Positions 35,901-46,857 of a stretch of DNA of 64,000 nucleotides are shown piece by piece. The stretch is from contig MBPM02000001.1 in NCBI GenBank assembly GCA_001695595.3, positions 806,001 through 870,000 on the forward strand. Direction: 5' to 3'. The notes beneath the pieces were generated by a model. It did no database searches. It worked only from the letters and a program-made list of their open reading frames with translations, and was not told the origin of the DNA. The stretch comes from Plasmopara viticola (Eukaryota > Oomycota > Peronosporomycetes > Peronosporales > Peronosporaceae). The position numbers were made by a program, and so were the translations under genes. Each line of letters begins with the position of its first letter. Position 1 is the stretch's first letter.

Positions 35901-38155
35901 CGTACCAAATTTACTTAAACTTGTGTATAAACGCGCTAAAATCATTCCGTGAACAGATTTCTACCGTGTAGTTTTAAAGGAGGGGTCATGATAAACGCTT
36001 AGACTAAAGACACGGCCAAGAAACAGTGCGGCTATGTAAAACTCCAACACAGATGCAAGATTAGCCACTATGCTAAACAGATCAACAAAGTTCACATTAC
36101 CCAAATGTCTAGCGAGACCTTATACGAAAACCTACACTTTTGAATTGCCACCAGCCTATTACGACAGACAAGCTTACAAAGGGTGCAGCCACATTCAGCA
36201 AGGGTTCAATTTAGTAGCGCAATCTGCATGTGCGCACATATGTGCTGACACGAATCTACATCTTGGACCACCAATAGTTTGTATAGTATGTGCTGACCAA
36301 ATTCCAGTAACGCCGAGTAGTGCATTATGGTCCTCACAGCCTTTATGGGAGGTCTATCTCATGTAACACAACAGCTTGACTTCCATTTTTAAATAGCAAG
36401 TCCCACGCTAAATCGTACCGACAGTGTCTTGTCTGAGTCTTTCAACTCATTCGTCTCGAGATCTATAGCAGCGCCACGCACGTATCATCCTGTATATACG
36501 CGGCACGGACAAGACCCATTATAGATTGCCATGAGCTAGCTCATATCCTGGGTGACGCAACGAACAAAGCATCCTTCGTAAGTAGGAAGGTTTTCATTGC
36601 GCTGGGCATATATTGTATCAGGCATCCTTTTAAAGCGAAGACATATAACAACGATGGACGTGTAGATCGGACATCGGATTTGCGAAACCCGTATTGTTCA
36701 AATAATTGCTAGATCTAACCACACTTTTGAGGTTGTGGCGTACACCGAGCCGAGAAGGCTTCATATTCTCGAGGTCTGCACTGCGCTTGCAAAGCAGCCG
36801 ATGCTTCAAATGCAAAGCCACATTTGTCGATGCTGGCATAATGCTTATTGATCCTCGTGACCTTCAGAAATAATGCCCAACATAAATGTGTGATCAAATT
36901 GTGAGAAGGCCCCGGGGCTATTAATGCCTTCCATAGCATAAAATATGCTCAAATTGCGCCCTCTCGTAGCCCGACTATAACGACGGTGCTGGCTACCTTC
37001 TTCAAACGCGGATGTTCCGTCAATTGAGTCAGCAAAGTTCGTAACTTCTAGACAAGACCCATCAACTTCTTGTTACCTTGGCAATTCACCAAAAAGCCTG
37101 ACCTCAGGCAATAGGCATCGCTCAGCGGCGGAAAAAGTCGCGTCAGTTTAGTCCTTAGCATACCTTAATAGAAAAGTGCTGCCTCAAACGAGGTATTGCA
37201 CGTTTTTGCCTTTTCGCTTACTGAGCCACTCTCTGTTGCTCTGTTTGCATAAAGACGAACACCATGACCGTGCAGTTCTGCCTATCCTGGCGCAAAAATC
37301 TTTCTCAAAATTAATTATGAGCGGTTCTGGCTTTGGCATGATATCTATCTTCATAGCCAAGGTCATTGACGCAGATGACTTCATCATTACCCGATTTAGG
37401 TGCTCCAGCAGAATGTCTCCAGACATGCATTGCTCACGTCGGTCTTTGTGCAGCCAATTGATCCGCATTTAGCCTGTTCTGTTGTCTCTAAGGCAAAAGG
37501 GCGTAATGATCAATCCTTACAAAGACTCAGAGTAAAGAGCTAAAAGCGGAGCAGCAGTAGCTCTTTTCTACTGAAGCGTGAGGTTAGACCTTTCACCTTC
37601 AATTACAAAATAGAGTGGCAGATCGCAATTTGCTCGACCTTAAGCCGGACCTAAAGAGTTAGTATTTAGCTTAATATTGGGTCTTTATCAAATTTTTGCA
37701 CATAATTTTGCAAAATGCACTTTGTTGGTGAACCCCACTATGGTGAATATCCTACAGTTACTACTTAACATCTTGCAATAAGCGCTTTATCGTTTGCTTT
37801 TTATTGCATCCTTGAAACATCACTCTCACAATTAAGTAAAGAAAAACCATTGGTGTGATTGCTACCGTTTCAGTAGATTAAGAGGTACTGTGCATACAAA
37901 AATTCAGCGGCAAATTTGATCTCGATAAAACCGATAGCATTTTCATTGGAAATGCTATCTTACATTACGTGCTAACTTTGCGTGCAATGATCGTGGAAAA
38001 GCAGGATTGACAGCAAGCCATGTCTATCAGAAAGGTGGGTGTATTATAGGAGTCAGGCTTGCATAGCAGTCAAGCTAGTGGCTCACACGTTGAATACGGG
38101 ACGGGCAAGATGCATTGGGTGCGACATGTCGATTCCGGATAAAAGGTCGCTGCGT
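32946..38155 (+). mobile_element. decayed MULE-like element, copy B
   Basis: Direct copy of element A (18714-24262) and inverse of copy C. It lacks the SINE insert present in A and keeps the intact pre-insertion site TTACTACTTAA near 37758. It runs from just before the transposase start to about 38155, where it leaves the A match at GGATAAAAGG. The first two-thirds also belongs to the left inverted arm. The part after the transposase (34576-38155) holds no supportable gene. Confidence 0.8.
32952..34575 (+). pseudogene. FAR1/MULE-like transposase relic (copy B)
   Basis: This is the same transposase as in copies A and C. The start codon seen in A and C as ATG is ACG here (32952-32954). The zinc-binding part is in a second frame from 33215 (MALAVEVTYDKHNHPPFED), continuing through LRLGNKTKCFATSLNFAV and ALLDYLASSTTYFTQLDSE to a stop near 33574. 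The catalytic-Asp block (DATYKSNKYKLPLI) is in a third frame. The acidic segment near 34400-34470 is shorter than in A. It is not functional. Confidence 0.78.
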
Positions 38156-38322
38156 GGATAAAGCTCAAGTATATCTATCTAGTAGATGCCAGGACCGCAT
38201 ACGGTAATAAAGCGGTGTCTAGATAACGCGACATCTTAAAACCTTTCAAAATCCCAATAACAAATTTGTGCAAGTACTTAAATCGGTTAATTACTTAAAA
38301 GAAATTAGAAGCTCTTTTTTGA

Positions 38323-41117
38323 ATGTGGAGATCGGCGTTGCGTCAGCGCCTTACACTAAGTGAAGAGGTTTCTGAGGCTCTGTATGGACGAGTAAAGAAG
38401 CCCTTGGTGGCACTCGAATCCACTATTATCTCGCATGGCATGCCCTTTCCTCAAAATTTGCACATGGCCAAACGTGTGGAAAAGACGGTGCGGTCGCATG
38501 GGGCCTGCCCTGCAACGATCTGTATTGCGAATGGAGAACTTAAAGTGGGTCTGGCTGATAACGATCTACTAAAACTAGCAGAGCTTGGTGTGGGAGCCAA
38601 AAAGTGTTCTACAAGGGACATTGCAGCTGCAATTACGGATAAGAGAATTGTGGGCGCCACTACCGTCTCCAGTACAATGTGCGGAGCTAAAGAATGATGG
38701 CCGATTGAAAATGGAAGGATTCTTATTAAAGGCTTTAATGCAGGCGTATCGCTTCTGCTGCTGGTATTAAAATATTCGTGACGGGAGGTATTGGAGGTGT
38801 ACATCGCTTTTGCGAGGAGACGATGGGTGCGTTAAGACTCTTAACTAAGTCTCTTCTTACCGAAATTGAACATTTGAAGCGCTGCAGATATTTCGGCCGA
38901 CTTGGTGGAGCTATCACGGGTACCAGTGGCGGTCGTGTGTGCTGGCATCAAGTCCATTCTCGATATTCCGCGCACTTTAGAATATCTAGAGACACATGTA
39001 AGTGAAATGTGCAGATAATAAGGTTAGACATCTGTTTGACATCGTACTGTGGGTCGTAATATTTTTAACAATGTAGAGTGTGCCGGTGATCGGGTACCAG
39101 ACGGACCGCTTTCCAGCCTTCTTTACGCAAGACAGCGGTGAGAAGGCTCAATTGCGTCGAGATACACCCGAGGACGTTGCACGCTTGATCTACGAAAGTG
39201 AGGCCTTGGCACTGCGAAATGGCCATCTCATTGCTGTACCGAATCCAAAGCCCGTGCCTTGTGAGCTTATCAATGAGGCGATCGAAGTAACTACCTCATT
39301 CACGATGTGATCCTGTGGATAATTAATCTAGCTCTCTTTACTTTTTTGATGTAGCGTGGCCTCAAGGAAGTCGTCGAAAAGAATATTTACGGTCAGGCAG
39401 TTACGCCCTATTTGCTGAGGCGAGTAAATGAAATCACGCAGGGTCTATCGCTCGAGTCGAATATTGAATTAGTCAATTGCAACGCCGCTATCGGTAGTCA
39501 GGTCAAATTTGATACCTTCGATGTTTGTGTTGCTTTGCACTACTAGCTACTAAAGTTCGGTTGTTGTAGATTGCATGCAAATTGTTTGACATGACGAACA
39601 CAAATAATTTGGATTCCAAAGCACATGAAGTAGATTCTTTGCCGGAGAAGGTGTGGTCTGAGGTGTCTTTAAGGAAGTGCTGGTTGCTTAAAAGATTCTT
39701 TTCTGATGTAGAAAGCATTCACTATCACAAGTAGAGGCCGAAAGCGTGTGGTGGTTGTCGGCGGTCTCGTGCTTGACATTACCAGCTCTTCTACATCGGC
39801 ACTAATCCGCGGCACCTCTAATATTGGAACAATAAAACAGTCCAGCGGAGGTATGATGTAAACTGTTAATTTTTGCATTTGACTCTAACTCATACTGGTG
39901 TTCTGTTCATTTCACTAGGTGTTGGCAGAAATATTGCAGAATGTTTACACCGACTCCAGTTAGATTCCTTACTCGTGTCTACTGTCGGAAATGACGCACC
40001 GAGTTCGATTCTTTTGGAAGGTCTCAAGAGGCTTGGCATACGCGTTAGTGGGATCACCATCTCTGACAACCTCTCTACGGCTGTATACTCGGCGATTTTG
40101 GACTCTAGTGGGGATATGTACGTCGCCGTTGCAGACATGAGTGCATTTGAGTCGATTGTAAGTGTCGAGTCCTTACTAGTCCTTATTATTTCATAAAGCT
40201 GTTGGTTTACATGTCTTTGCGATAGAAAAGTAACGCAATCTCTGACCAAGAGATTAGAAACGCAGAGTTGGTGATCGCAGACGGGAATTTATCTCCAGCA
40301 ACGATCGGTGATCTCTTTAAACGCAGTGCTTGCTTTGGTGTGGATACCTGGTTCGAGCCGACTTCTGTTCAAAAAGCAGTCCGAATCGTAGAAGGGAACG
40401 GGTTGCCTTCTTTGGTGTACATGTCTCCGAACGCTGACGAAGTATACGCGATCAGTGAGGCCATAACCCGCAAGCTGAAGGATGCAGGTGTTATTGCAGA
40501 GAACACTAGAGCTTACGAAGGTTTTTCTTTGATCAAAGAGTCAACATCTGCCTCAGCAGAGGAAATGACTCGGCTTAAGGACAATCTTGTTACAAGTACG
40601 TTGCGTTGACGTCGCGTAAGCAGTACATTGCGACTGAGACAATTATGAATGTCGTTGATAGCGCTTCTGGCCATGGCTGATGGTGACGTTAAAAGACCTC
40701 GATACGTCTTGGTAACGTTGGGTAAGCATGGTGTCCTAGTCGCGTCGATCAACGTGGCCGCAAGTGAGTTACACGACATGATGAAAGACTGCGACTTTGA
40801 TGTCAAAGTATGGGGTATGCACCACGTTGACGAAGGCCATTTTATCTCAATCATTCATCTTCCTGGCATGGAATCCCCAGTGACAAATTGTACTGGAGCT
40901 GGTAAGAGTGATGCCCACAGCTATTGAAATGTTACGTCCTGGTACTAATTTGTGTTTTATGTACGCAGGCGATAGTATGGTGGGTGGAACAGTGTATGGA
41001 TTGGTGAAAGGCCACAATATCCTTCAGAGCTGCCACATGGGTATGATTGCAGCCCGTAAAAGTCTCGCCTCCGAGCATGCTATCAGTCCAGACTTGGCGC
41101 CTCACGATTTGTGTTGA
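38323..41117 (+). CDS. bifunctional pseudouridine-5'-phosphate glycosidase / PfkB-type pseudouridine kinase
   Basis: Fusion of PsuG (pseudouridine-5'-phosphate to uracil plus ribose-5-phosphate) and a PfkB-family kinase expected to be PsuK (pseudouridine to its 5'-phosphate). Together they salvage uracil from RNA turnover. Eleven exons join in frame to 711 residues: 38323-38678, 38744-38826, 38888-38997, 39077-39286, 39355-39501, 39570-39662, 39712-39850, 39919-40157, 40226-40595, 40662-40901 and 40969-41117. PsuG signatures are [78 protein letters not shown] and [11 protein letters not shown]. The kinase part begins near residue 345 ([11 protein letters not shown]), with [11 protein letters not shown] (about 377-387) and the catalytic motif TGAGD (660-664, Asp664). 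Every junction restores a family motif, so this is an intact gene. It is the single-copy gene inside the inverted repeat and converges on the MYND gene. Confidence 0.93.
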
Positions 41118-41297
41118 AAACCCAAGGCTTGTACAAAGTTTTTTTGTTAAATGCAAAAGTTGCACAATTGTTGCCCTATTCAGTTTCCTTTCTACAGTTG
41201 CTGAAACTCGGTTGCGAATACACGGATAAGTCGCACGAGCTCTTTTTGCAACCCACTGGTTTTGTTGGCAATAAACGCTTGCACAGCACTTTGCTCG

Positions 41298-42444
41298 CTA
41301 GCACTGCTGGGGTTCTTCTTTAATCGACACGAAATCTATACAATTGCCAAGAATTATGTCAGGCACACAGCATTCAATCGACATACTCAATAGCCGTACC
41401 TCGTATTCCTCATCGTTCGAAATATCATTCATCTCGCATGTGCCTTTATATGTGCTACCACCGCCAATGGAGACTTCAAAAGGAAGCTTCAGGCTAAAGT
41501 CAAACAAAAAGCGTTTTTTTCCGCGCACGACACATATACTCGCGTCTCCCGTAATCGAAGTCGGTGCTTTTAACGTCGCGTGCAAGTTGCTCTCTATGCA
41601 AGTTGCACCAGTAAAAAGCTCCTTCCACTTGTCCTCGGCCCACTTGGTCACTACGCGCTCTTCAAATGTGCCAGCTTTATTCCAAGCCGAACCATCATGC
41701 TGCACAGGCTCCACCTACACGGACCATGACACATGCAAATCAACCAGGCGTTATCTCTTTCCCTTCTACCACTACGACACTTACTTCTGCCGGTTTAAGC
41801 TCAATCTTCTGCGGTGCAGTGTCTCCAATCAACGTCTTTTCCTCCTTGGACAATTCACGATGAAAGTACGGCAATCCATTCTTGTAGCCCCGGATTTTTT
41901 CAGGCAAGTCTGGCTCATCCGTTACGACAACGGATGAGCCACTTGCAGTCTTGGAGTTGCTGTGACTTCCCGATGAGCTCGAGTTTGAAGCTGTTGAAGT
42001 AGTCGAGCTCGTAGTGGGCGACTGACGCGGCGGCGCGGGCTTCTTGGGAGGGTCGGGCTTTCTACAGATGCGCTTGTGAAATTGCCAATCACCCGCTTGG
42101 CACTTGCGCTCACAGTAGACGGCTTTTTTGCAAATACTACACTTTAGCTTAGCACCCCGTTTGCTGCAATTGCGACAATTGGACTCGGGCACCGCTACAG
42201 TTGACGCTGGTTCCGGTTTTTCCATGTCTTCATCTTCCAAATCTTTGCCAATGTCCTTAAAACGAGAGTAGTCATTCGCGTCCACCTTCTTCTCTTTCGG
42301 ACGATCGATGAATGAGATTGAGCCTGAAGTGCCTTTATCAGGCACGGAGAGAGGAGATGGATCCCATCCCACGCTCAGGTCTGCAGCGCTTGTCGGAGAC
42401 CCGGATGACATGTTGCTGAGTGCCGTGAAGTTAAAGTGACGCAC
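41298..42444 (-). CDS. MYND zinc-finger protein with C-terminal Aha1-N-like domain
   Basis: Two exons, 42444-41785 and 41714-41298 (donor GTAAGT, acceptor GTGTAG, 70 nt intron), encode 358 residues. The ATG of residue 12 (42411) is an alternative start. An acidic N-terminus (SRFKDIGKDLEDEDMEK) precedes a complete MYND finger at 90-127 with ligands Cys90, 93, 102, 105, 111, 115, His123 and Cys127. A Ser/Thr-rich linker and a conserved-looking RGYKNGLPYFHRELS segment follow. The C-terminal 135 residues resemble the N-terminal domain of Aha1, the Hsp90 ATPase activator: WNKAGTFEERVVTKWAEDKW, then GDASICVVRGKKRFLFDFSL and a final beta-rich part. The Aha1 call is by recalled pattern and is less sure than MYND. 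If right, the protein may act with Hsp90 and bind a proline-rich partner; both are inferred. Confidence 0.75.
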
Positions 42445-42597
42445 GGCCTGTGATCGAATTTTCTCGATAACTCAATACCTAGGCGTACCGGTACATTACT
42501 AATCACATGCCCCTATAATTCTAGAATACCTTCGAGCATCCCTTTTGATTGTTCTTGACAGTCTTGGCACTTTCTGCAGTGATTGCTATGTAATTGC

Positions 42598-42702
42598 CGC
42601 AGTATAACCTCAGCCCCACAGTATTACAGATTATGTGTTTGTTATCCTAACCCTAACTAAGTTCTGTATTTGTTATATATACTGGGGCTGAGGCTTTACG
42701 GT
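42598..42702. repeat. short inverted repeat, possible MITE
   Basis: CCTCAGCCCCA at 42608-42618 is matched by its exact complement TGGGGCTGAGG at 42683-42693, with partial matching continuing outward (CCG...GTA against TTTACGG). The enclosed 64 bp is AT-rich. It lies 150-260 bp upstream of the MYND gene. No clear target duplication was seen. Confidence 0.4.
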
Positions 42703-42746
42703 ATTTTCTCCGAAACATAGTTTTTTTTTTCACATTATATAGCTAG

Positions 42747-43064
42747 AGCTTGGAAAAGGTTGGGGTGACGCCCTCCTTCCAAGCGCGGTAGCTAAATGCT
42801 CGCGCGCTTCGGGCAGGTGCTCTCGGGCATCTGCAGGTCTCTAACGAGTCTCACCCTCGACGCGACGGTCTCCAGCACCGGGCGCCACCTGGGCTCTTAC
42901 CAAGTCAGAGCTAAGCAAAATAATGGAAGACCCTCACGACCTCGGTGCTGGCTGCACTGCCCGCCGAACGAGACCCGACGTATGCGGACACCACTCTGTG
43001 CCGTGGACTAGCCAGACTGAGCCTAGCACGTGCATAACTTGGCAACGCGATAACGTAATGCATT
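42747..43064 (+). mobile_element. SINE copy 3
   Basis: About 318 bp from AGCTTGGAAAAGG to a short ATTAC-type tail (GTAATGCATT). A perfect 15 bp duplication, ACATTATATAGCTAG, flanks it (42732-42746 and 43065-43079). This length is typical of target-primed reverse transcription and rules out a DNA transposon. It starts about 300 bp upstream of the MYND gene, in the opposite orientation. Confidence 0.93.
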
Positions 43065-43079
43065 ACATTATATAGCTAG

Positions 43080-44689
43080 CTATAACTGAAACTTTACGCC
43101 CGAGTTTTTGTGCTGAATGTGTTGAGCACCACATCCTCTTTGGAATCAGCCTCTGGTGGGCTGTCACATAGCTTCATTAAGTAAAATTACGCCGGTTTGT
43201 CGGAAGGGAAGTCGATAGTTTAGGTCAAATCTTGTTTTCGCGCGCTGCGGTCATAATATAAACATAAGAGGTATGGAAGATACTGATGTTATTTGCATGA
43301 TCCGCAATAAGCCAATGCAATACGTGCAAGCAGATGCAAGCAGATGCAATTAATTGAGTGCAATAGAAACAATTATGAGCTGATATTAAACAAGACGCTG
43401 ATAAATGGGCAGCAGACCGATTTTACTCACTTTTACTGGAAAATCGATGACTTATTTTTCAAGTATTTAGTACTCAGCATAAGAGCTCGCCTCCTTTTTG
43501 GTGTAAGCGCATAACTTAAACTCGGGTCAGCGATACAAAGAGGCTGAAGACGGGTAGTATTTCTCCAGATAGTCTTCCCGTTTCTTATCGGACCCGTTGT
43601 CCAGAGAGTGAGTGATAATGATATCAGCCGATGTCCGGATCGCATTTGTCGCGAAAGCGTCGAGTTTTGGTCGGTTAGAGAGCGTGGAAGACGAGGAAGG
43701 CTACCCAAAGTGCCTTAGCGCACATGCTGCGCAGTGTGTCTGCGAGCACAGCTAGCACCGTGTATGACAACCATACGGCTGACAACAGCTGTAGCACCGT
43801 TGCACACGGTCAGCCCCCCACAAATGTTCCATCGCTACACGACCAAAAATATGTGTCCTTTAAAAAAACATATATACAAATTCATCTGTCGTCGCGGTAA
43901 TAGCAGGCGTCGAGCGAGTCACAACAGTAGATACATGTGTTTTCATGCTCTAAACGAATTTAATAACGAAAATCATTGCTGTGTTTGTAGACGGACGTTA
44001 CTCGCTTGCAGATTTTCGGATATGCAGGTTAATTAAGAGCATTTTTTCCGTAATCCTTGGGCACTGCGTCCACTTTAGTGCTGTCACTCAAAATGCATAA
44101 GCTAGTACCACACTGAGCTGGTATCTTCATGAATCTGGGGCTTTGATTACCAAGAGGCGCGTGATCGTAAAGACACCTAAAGTGTATTTGGCGCCGTCCT
44201 TGATGCTCGAAAAATTATAATGTCGGATTTACAGTGTAGCGTTTTGGACGGTCTGGACAGGTAGTAATGCTTACTTTGTGAAATGCTCACACTATCTCGT
44301 TGTGATCGCTCTTGATTGAGTGGATCGCGTAAGAGCTGTGCCATATGCACAACCGGTATGCTGTACCACTTTACGCACTGAGCTATATAAAAGATTACTG
44401 GATTCATAAATTCAAGTACAGAGTTGATCTAAGCTCATATAGGTTGTGGCGGCCCGGCTTCAACAATTAAGTCATAATTCCACCCTTATACACGCTTGTT
44501 GTTTTAGTCATATAGGCATCCTAGACGCCATTTAATCGTTCGAGCCGTTAACACCTGTCCTCTGAGCAAATTCAGCACCTTTCTCAGATTTCGGGAATGG
44601 CTGGCAAATTTGGCTAAAAGAGATGGCCATTCCTTTTGAGAAACGCAAATTCTGCCATAGCTCTGTGCAAATTTCCTCGTTAATTTCTC
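43080..44689. other. gene-free spacer segment
   Basis: About 1.6 kb between SINE copy 3 and repeat D1. The longest frame is about 100 codons, without recognisable domains. No RNA gene was seen. Confidence 0.5.
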
Positions 44690-46290
44690 TTGTGTAGCTG
44701 ATATTGTTTTTAAGTTTTGTCCACCGTTGTTTTTTTGTCGATGGTCTATTCCCTTTCTGAATTTCACGAAAAGGACAGTAATTTAACAGCCAATTGTGCA
44801 AAAAAGACAATGCAATGCTTGCAAGAAAAATAGAAAAACACAGGTGTGTTTTAGAATTCGATTTCATCAACAAACTTGCTCTCCCTCAGACACAAGGGCT
44901 AAAAGTCCGCATTCGTACCCAAAGACGTCAAAGATGCAAAAAAGAAAAAAGACATATTAAACAGGCTAAAGGTATTCGTATCTGGTTGCACTTGCGAGGC
45001 GATGGCTTGCAAATTAGCCAAAAAGGAAGAATCTACATCGATTCCTGCACATTATATAAAGTCGACACAATTACAATGTGACCTCCAGTAGCGTTTTGTT
45101 TTCCGGATACTCGTGCTTCAATCTTCGATTTATAAAAATAATATCAAAGTAATTATATTTTTTACCAATCAGCTAAGAAGTTTTATAGTAACATTGCCGT
45201 TTTCCGCACGTCAGAAGTACTCTCAATATACTAGTCCAGCTCGAGTGCCTGCGTGCCTTAGTGTTCGCAATGCTCTTTTTTGGACTTTCAGCGTTTAAAT
45301 CGATTGTTACAATTTTAATGTATAAAGCTGAAAGAACGCTTCTTATAACAATAAACCTTTACTCTAAGCAGTACTCTATATAAAATGTGCAACTTATGCG
45401 GAAAAGAAATCATGTAATCGCTCAGATCGAGATTTTTTGGGATACTGCAATTTACTGGCCACCCCAAAAGTAGAGAGAGACAAGCTTAAGTTCCCCAAGT
45501 TTGTTCTTCCGCTTCTTTAGCCGATAAAGTCGCCGCTATTCGTTCCGTTCCCCCAGTTCAATGAGTCAAGCCGAGCCTCAGCTTCAGCCTTCGTAATTCA
45601 CGTGTACTCAGACATTTATCGCCTACAGGCCAATCGACAGAAACTGATTGCGTTAGCTCAAAGCGAAAGGTCTTGACTGAATTTCCTCCAGCTACGTCAT
45701 CAACCGTCAGGACGCTAGGCCATGCTGAAGTGAGTCAACGAAAAGCTTAACTTCACACGAAGTGGAAGAGAGCATACTAAAAAAACTACACTTCCACTGT
45801 ATTCGAATATTGAGGCACCTTTCGACAAGGATTAGCTTATACACGCGTTTTCGCAGTTTCTTCCGCTGCACCGCGTACTTGCAGTAAGTACTACTTAGTA
45901 CTCTCCAACCATGACATATCCACAACGTGACAATGCTTGGCGTAAGACGTAGCATAACACTGCGCCACGGGCCAAAATTTTGCGTCCTGCAGACGCCATT
46001 ATTGAAAAAGCGAAAACAGCCATGTTGGGTTCTGACCGGAAGCAACGGAGCAAACGCTGGGCTGCCCTGACAAGAATTCCGTACCAAGTCTCCGACGACC
46101 CGCGTCAGCCAATTTGGATCCTACCTTGGAACAAATTGCGACCTTTTCGGGTACTGACATCATGACTATGCAGGGTTTAACGTCACGAAGGTCTATGTGG
46201 ACATCGGAGTTCGGCAACCTTCGTGACTATAGACAGTCCGAAGTACACCGACTGAAATTTATGTACAAGATTGTGGAGAGAACCTGTAAT
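44690..46290 (+). repeat. dispersed repeat D, copy 1
   Basis: About 1.6 kb that recurs in the same orientation at 62440 to the window end. Shared landmarks include GACAATGCAATGCTTG (44806), GGCTAAAGGTATTCGTATCT, TATAAAGCTGAAAGAA, AAAGTAGAGAGAGACAAGC, and a coding-like block (SKRWAAL...PYQV) near 46040. The copies are clearly diverged with many indels. The element class is unknown, and no terminal repeats were identified. It lies just outside the inner end of the right arm. Confidence 0.75.
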
Positions 46291-46857
46291 CCTATAAAGT
46301 CGCAACCCAAAGAACTTTGGAGGGCGCCTTGCACCCTTGTATATTCTGAATACAACGACCAGCGAGCAAAAAGGCCAACCTGAATCTATTAACACAGTAA
46401 GGTGCCTTCATTCTCTTTGAGACTAAATTAAGGATGATGGCGGCGTTATCGTAAAGGCTCGAATGCAATGTCATCCCACAATTCGAGCCTTAAAGTGAAT
46501 TGAGTCGCTACCTTATCGTCCTGTCCAGACAGGCTCAAGCGGTCATGAGCACCAATTCACTTGTCAGCATTAAGCATAAGTGTCGTGTCTTTCCTCTAAC
46601 TCACGGAGGTCATCATTTAAATAAGCGTACTTCGTTGGATAGCGCTATGTGTCACAAGGGCTGAGTATTAGTGCAATTCGCAAGGAAAATATATCAAAGA
46701 AGAAATAATTATCGAGTGACAAATTGCAAAGTCTCGCGCAACTTGTGGCGATCGGTCTACATTTAATTCGTATGAAAATATTCGTGCAAAGGCTCTCTTT
46801 TTGCTTTAATGCGCTTACGTCATGCGCGCTGAGTCTAAATTGTATCTTCTTTGATAC
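46291..46857. other. junction between repeat D1 and copy C
   Basis: About 0.57 kb with no gene. The inverted-arm match ends abruptly near 46858, inside what is the 3' region of element B, so copy C is truncated at this junction. Confidence 0.5.

Larger units (their letters stand above)
24268..37205 (+). repeat. left arm of long inverted repeat
   Basis: About 12.9 kb whose reverse complement recurs at 46858-62325. It comprises segment X (24268-32945, with a GH3 gene) and most of element copy B. Matching landmarks in order are the outer boundary GACCTAATCGAACA (24269 against 62322), the GH3 gene, the MITE/MULE site, the CACGTAATAG-side spacers, transposase B against C, and the inner boundary near TACCTCGTTTGAGGC (37190 against 46870). 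Coding parts are nearly identical; some non-coding parts carry many small indels. Confidence 0.9.

Noticed and set aside
42646..42658. CCTAACCCTAAC resembling a telomere repeat
   Set aside because: Only one and a half units within an AT-rich inverted repeat, too short for an interstitial telomere tract.
42796..43011. 71-codon frame also seen at 23605-23820
   Set aside because: It lies entirely inside the SINE. Its recurrence reflects repeat copies, not a conserved gene.
44690..46290. Repeat D as an LTR pair around the right arm
   Set aside because: The two copies are too diverged and too far apart (about 17.7 kb). No TG...CA ends, primer-binding site or gag-pol was seen between them.
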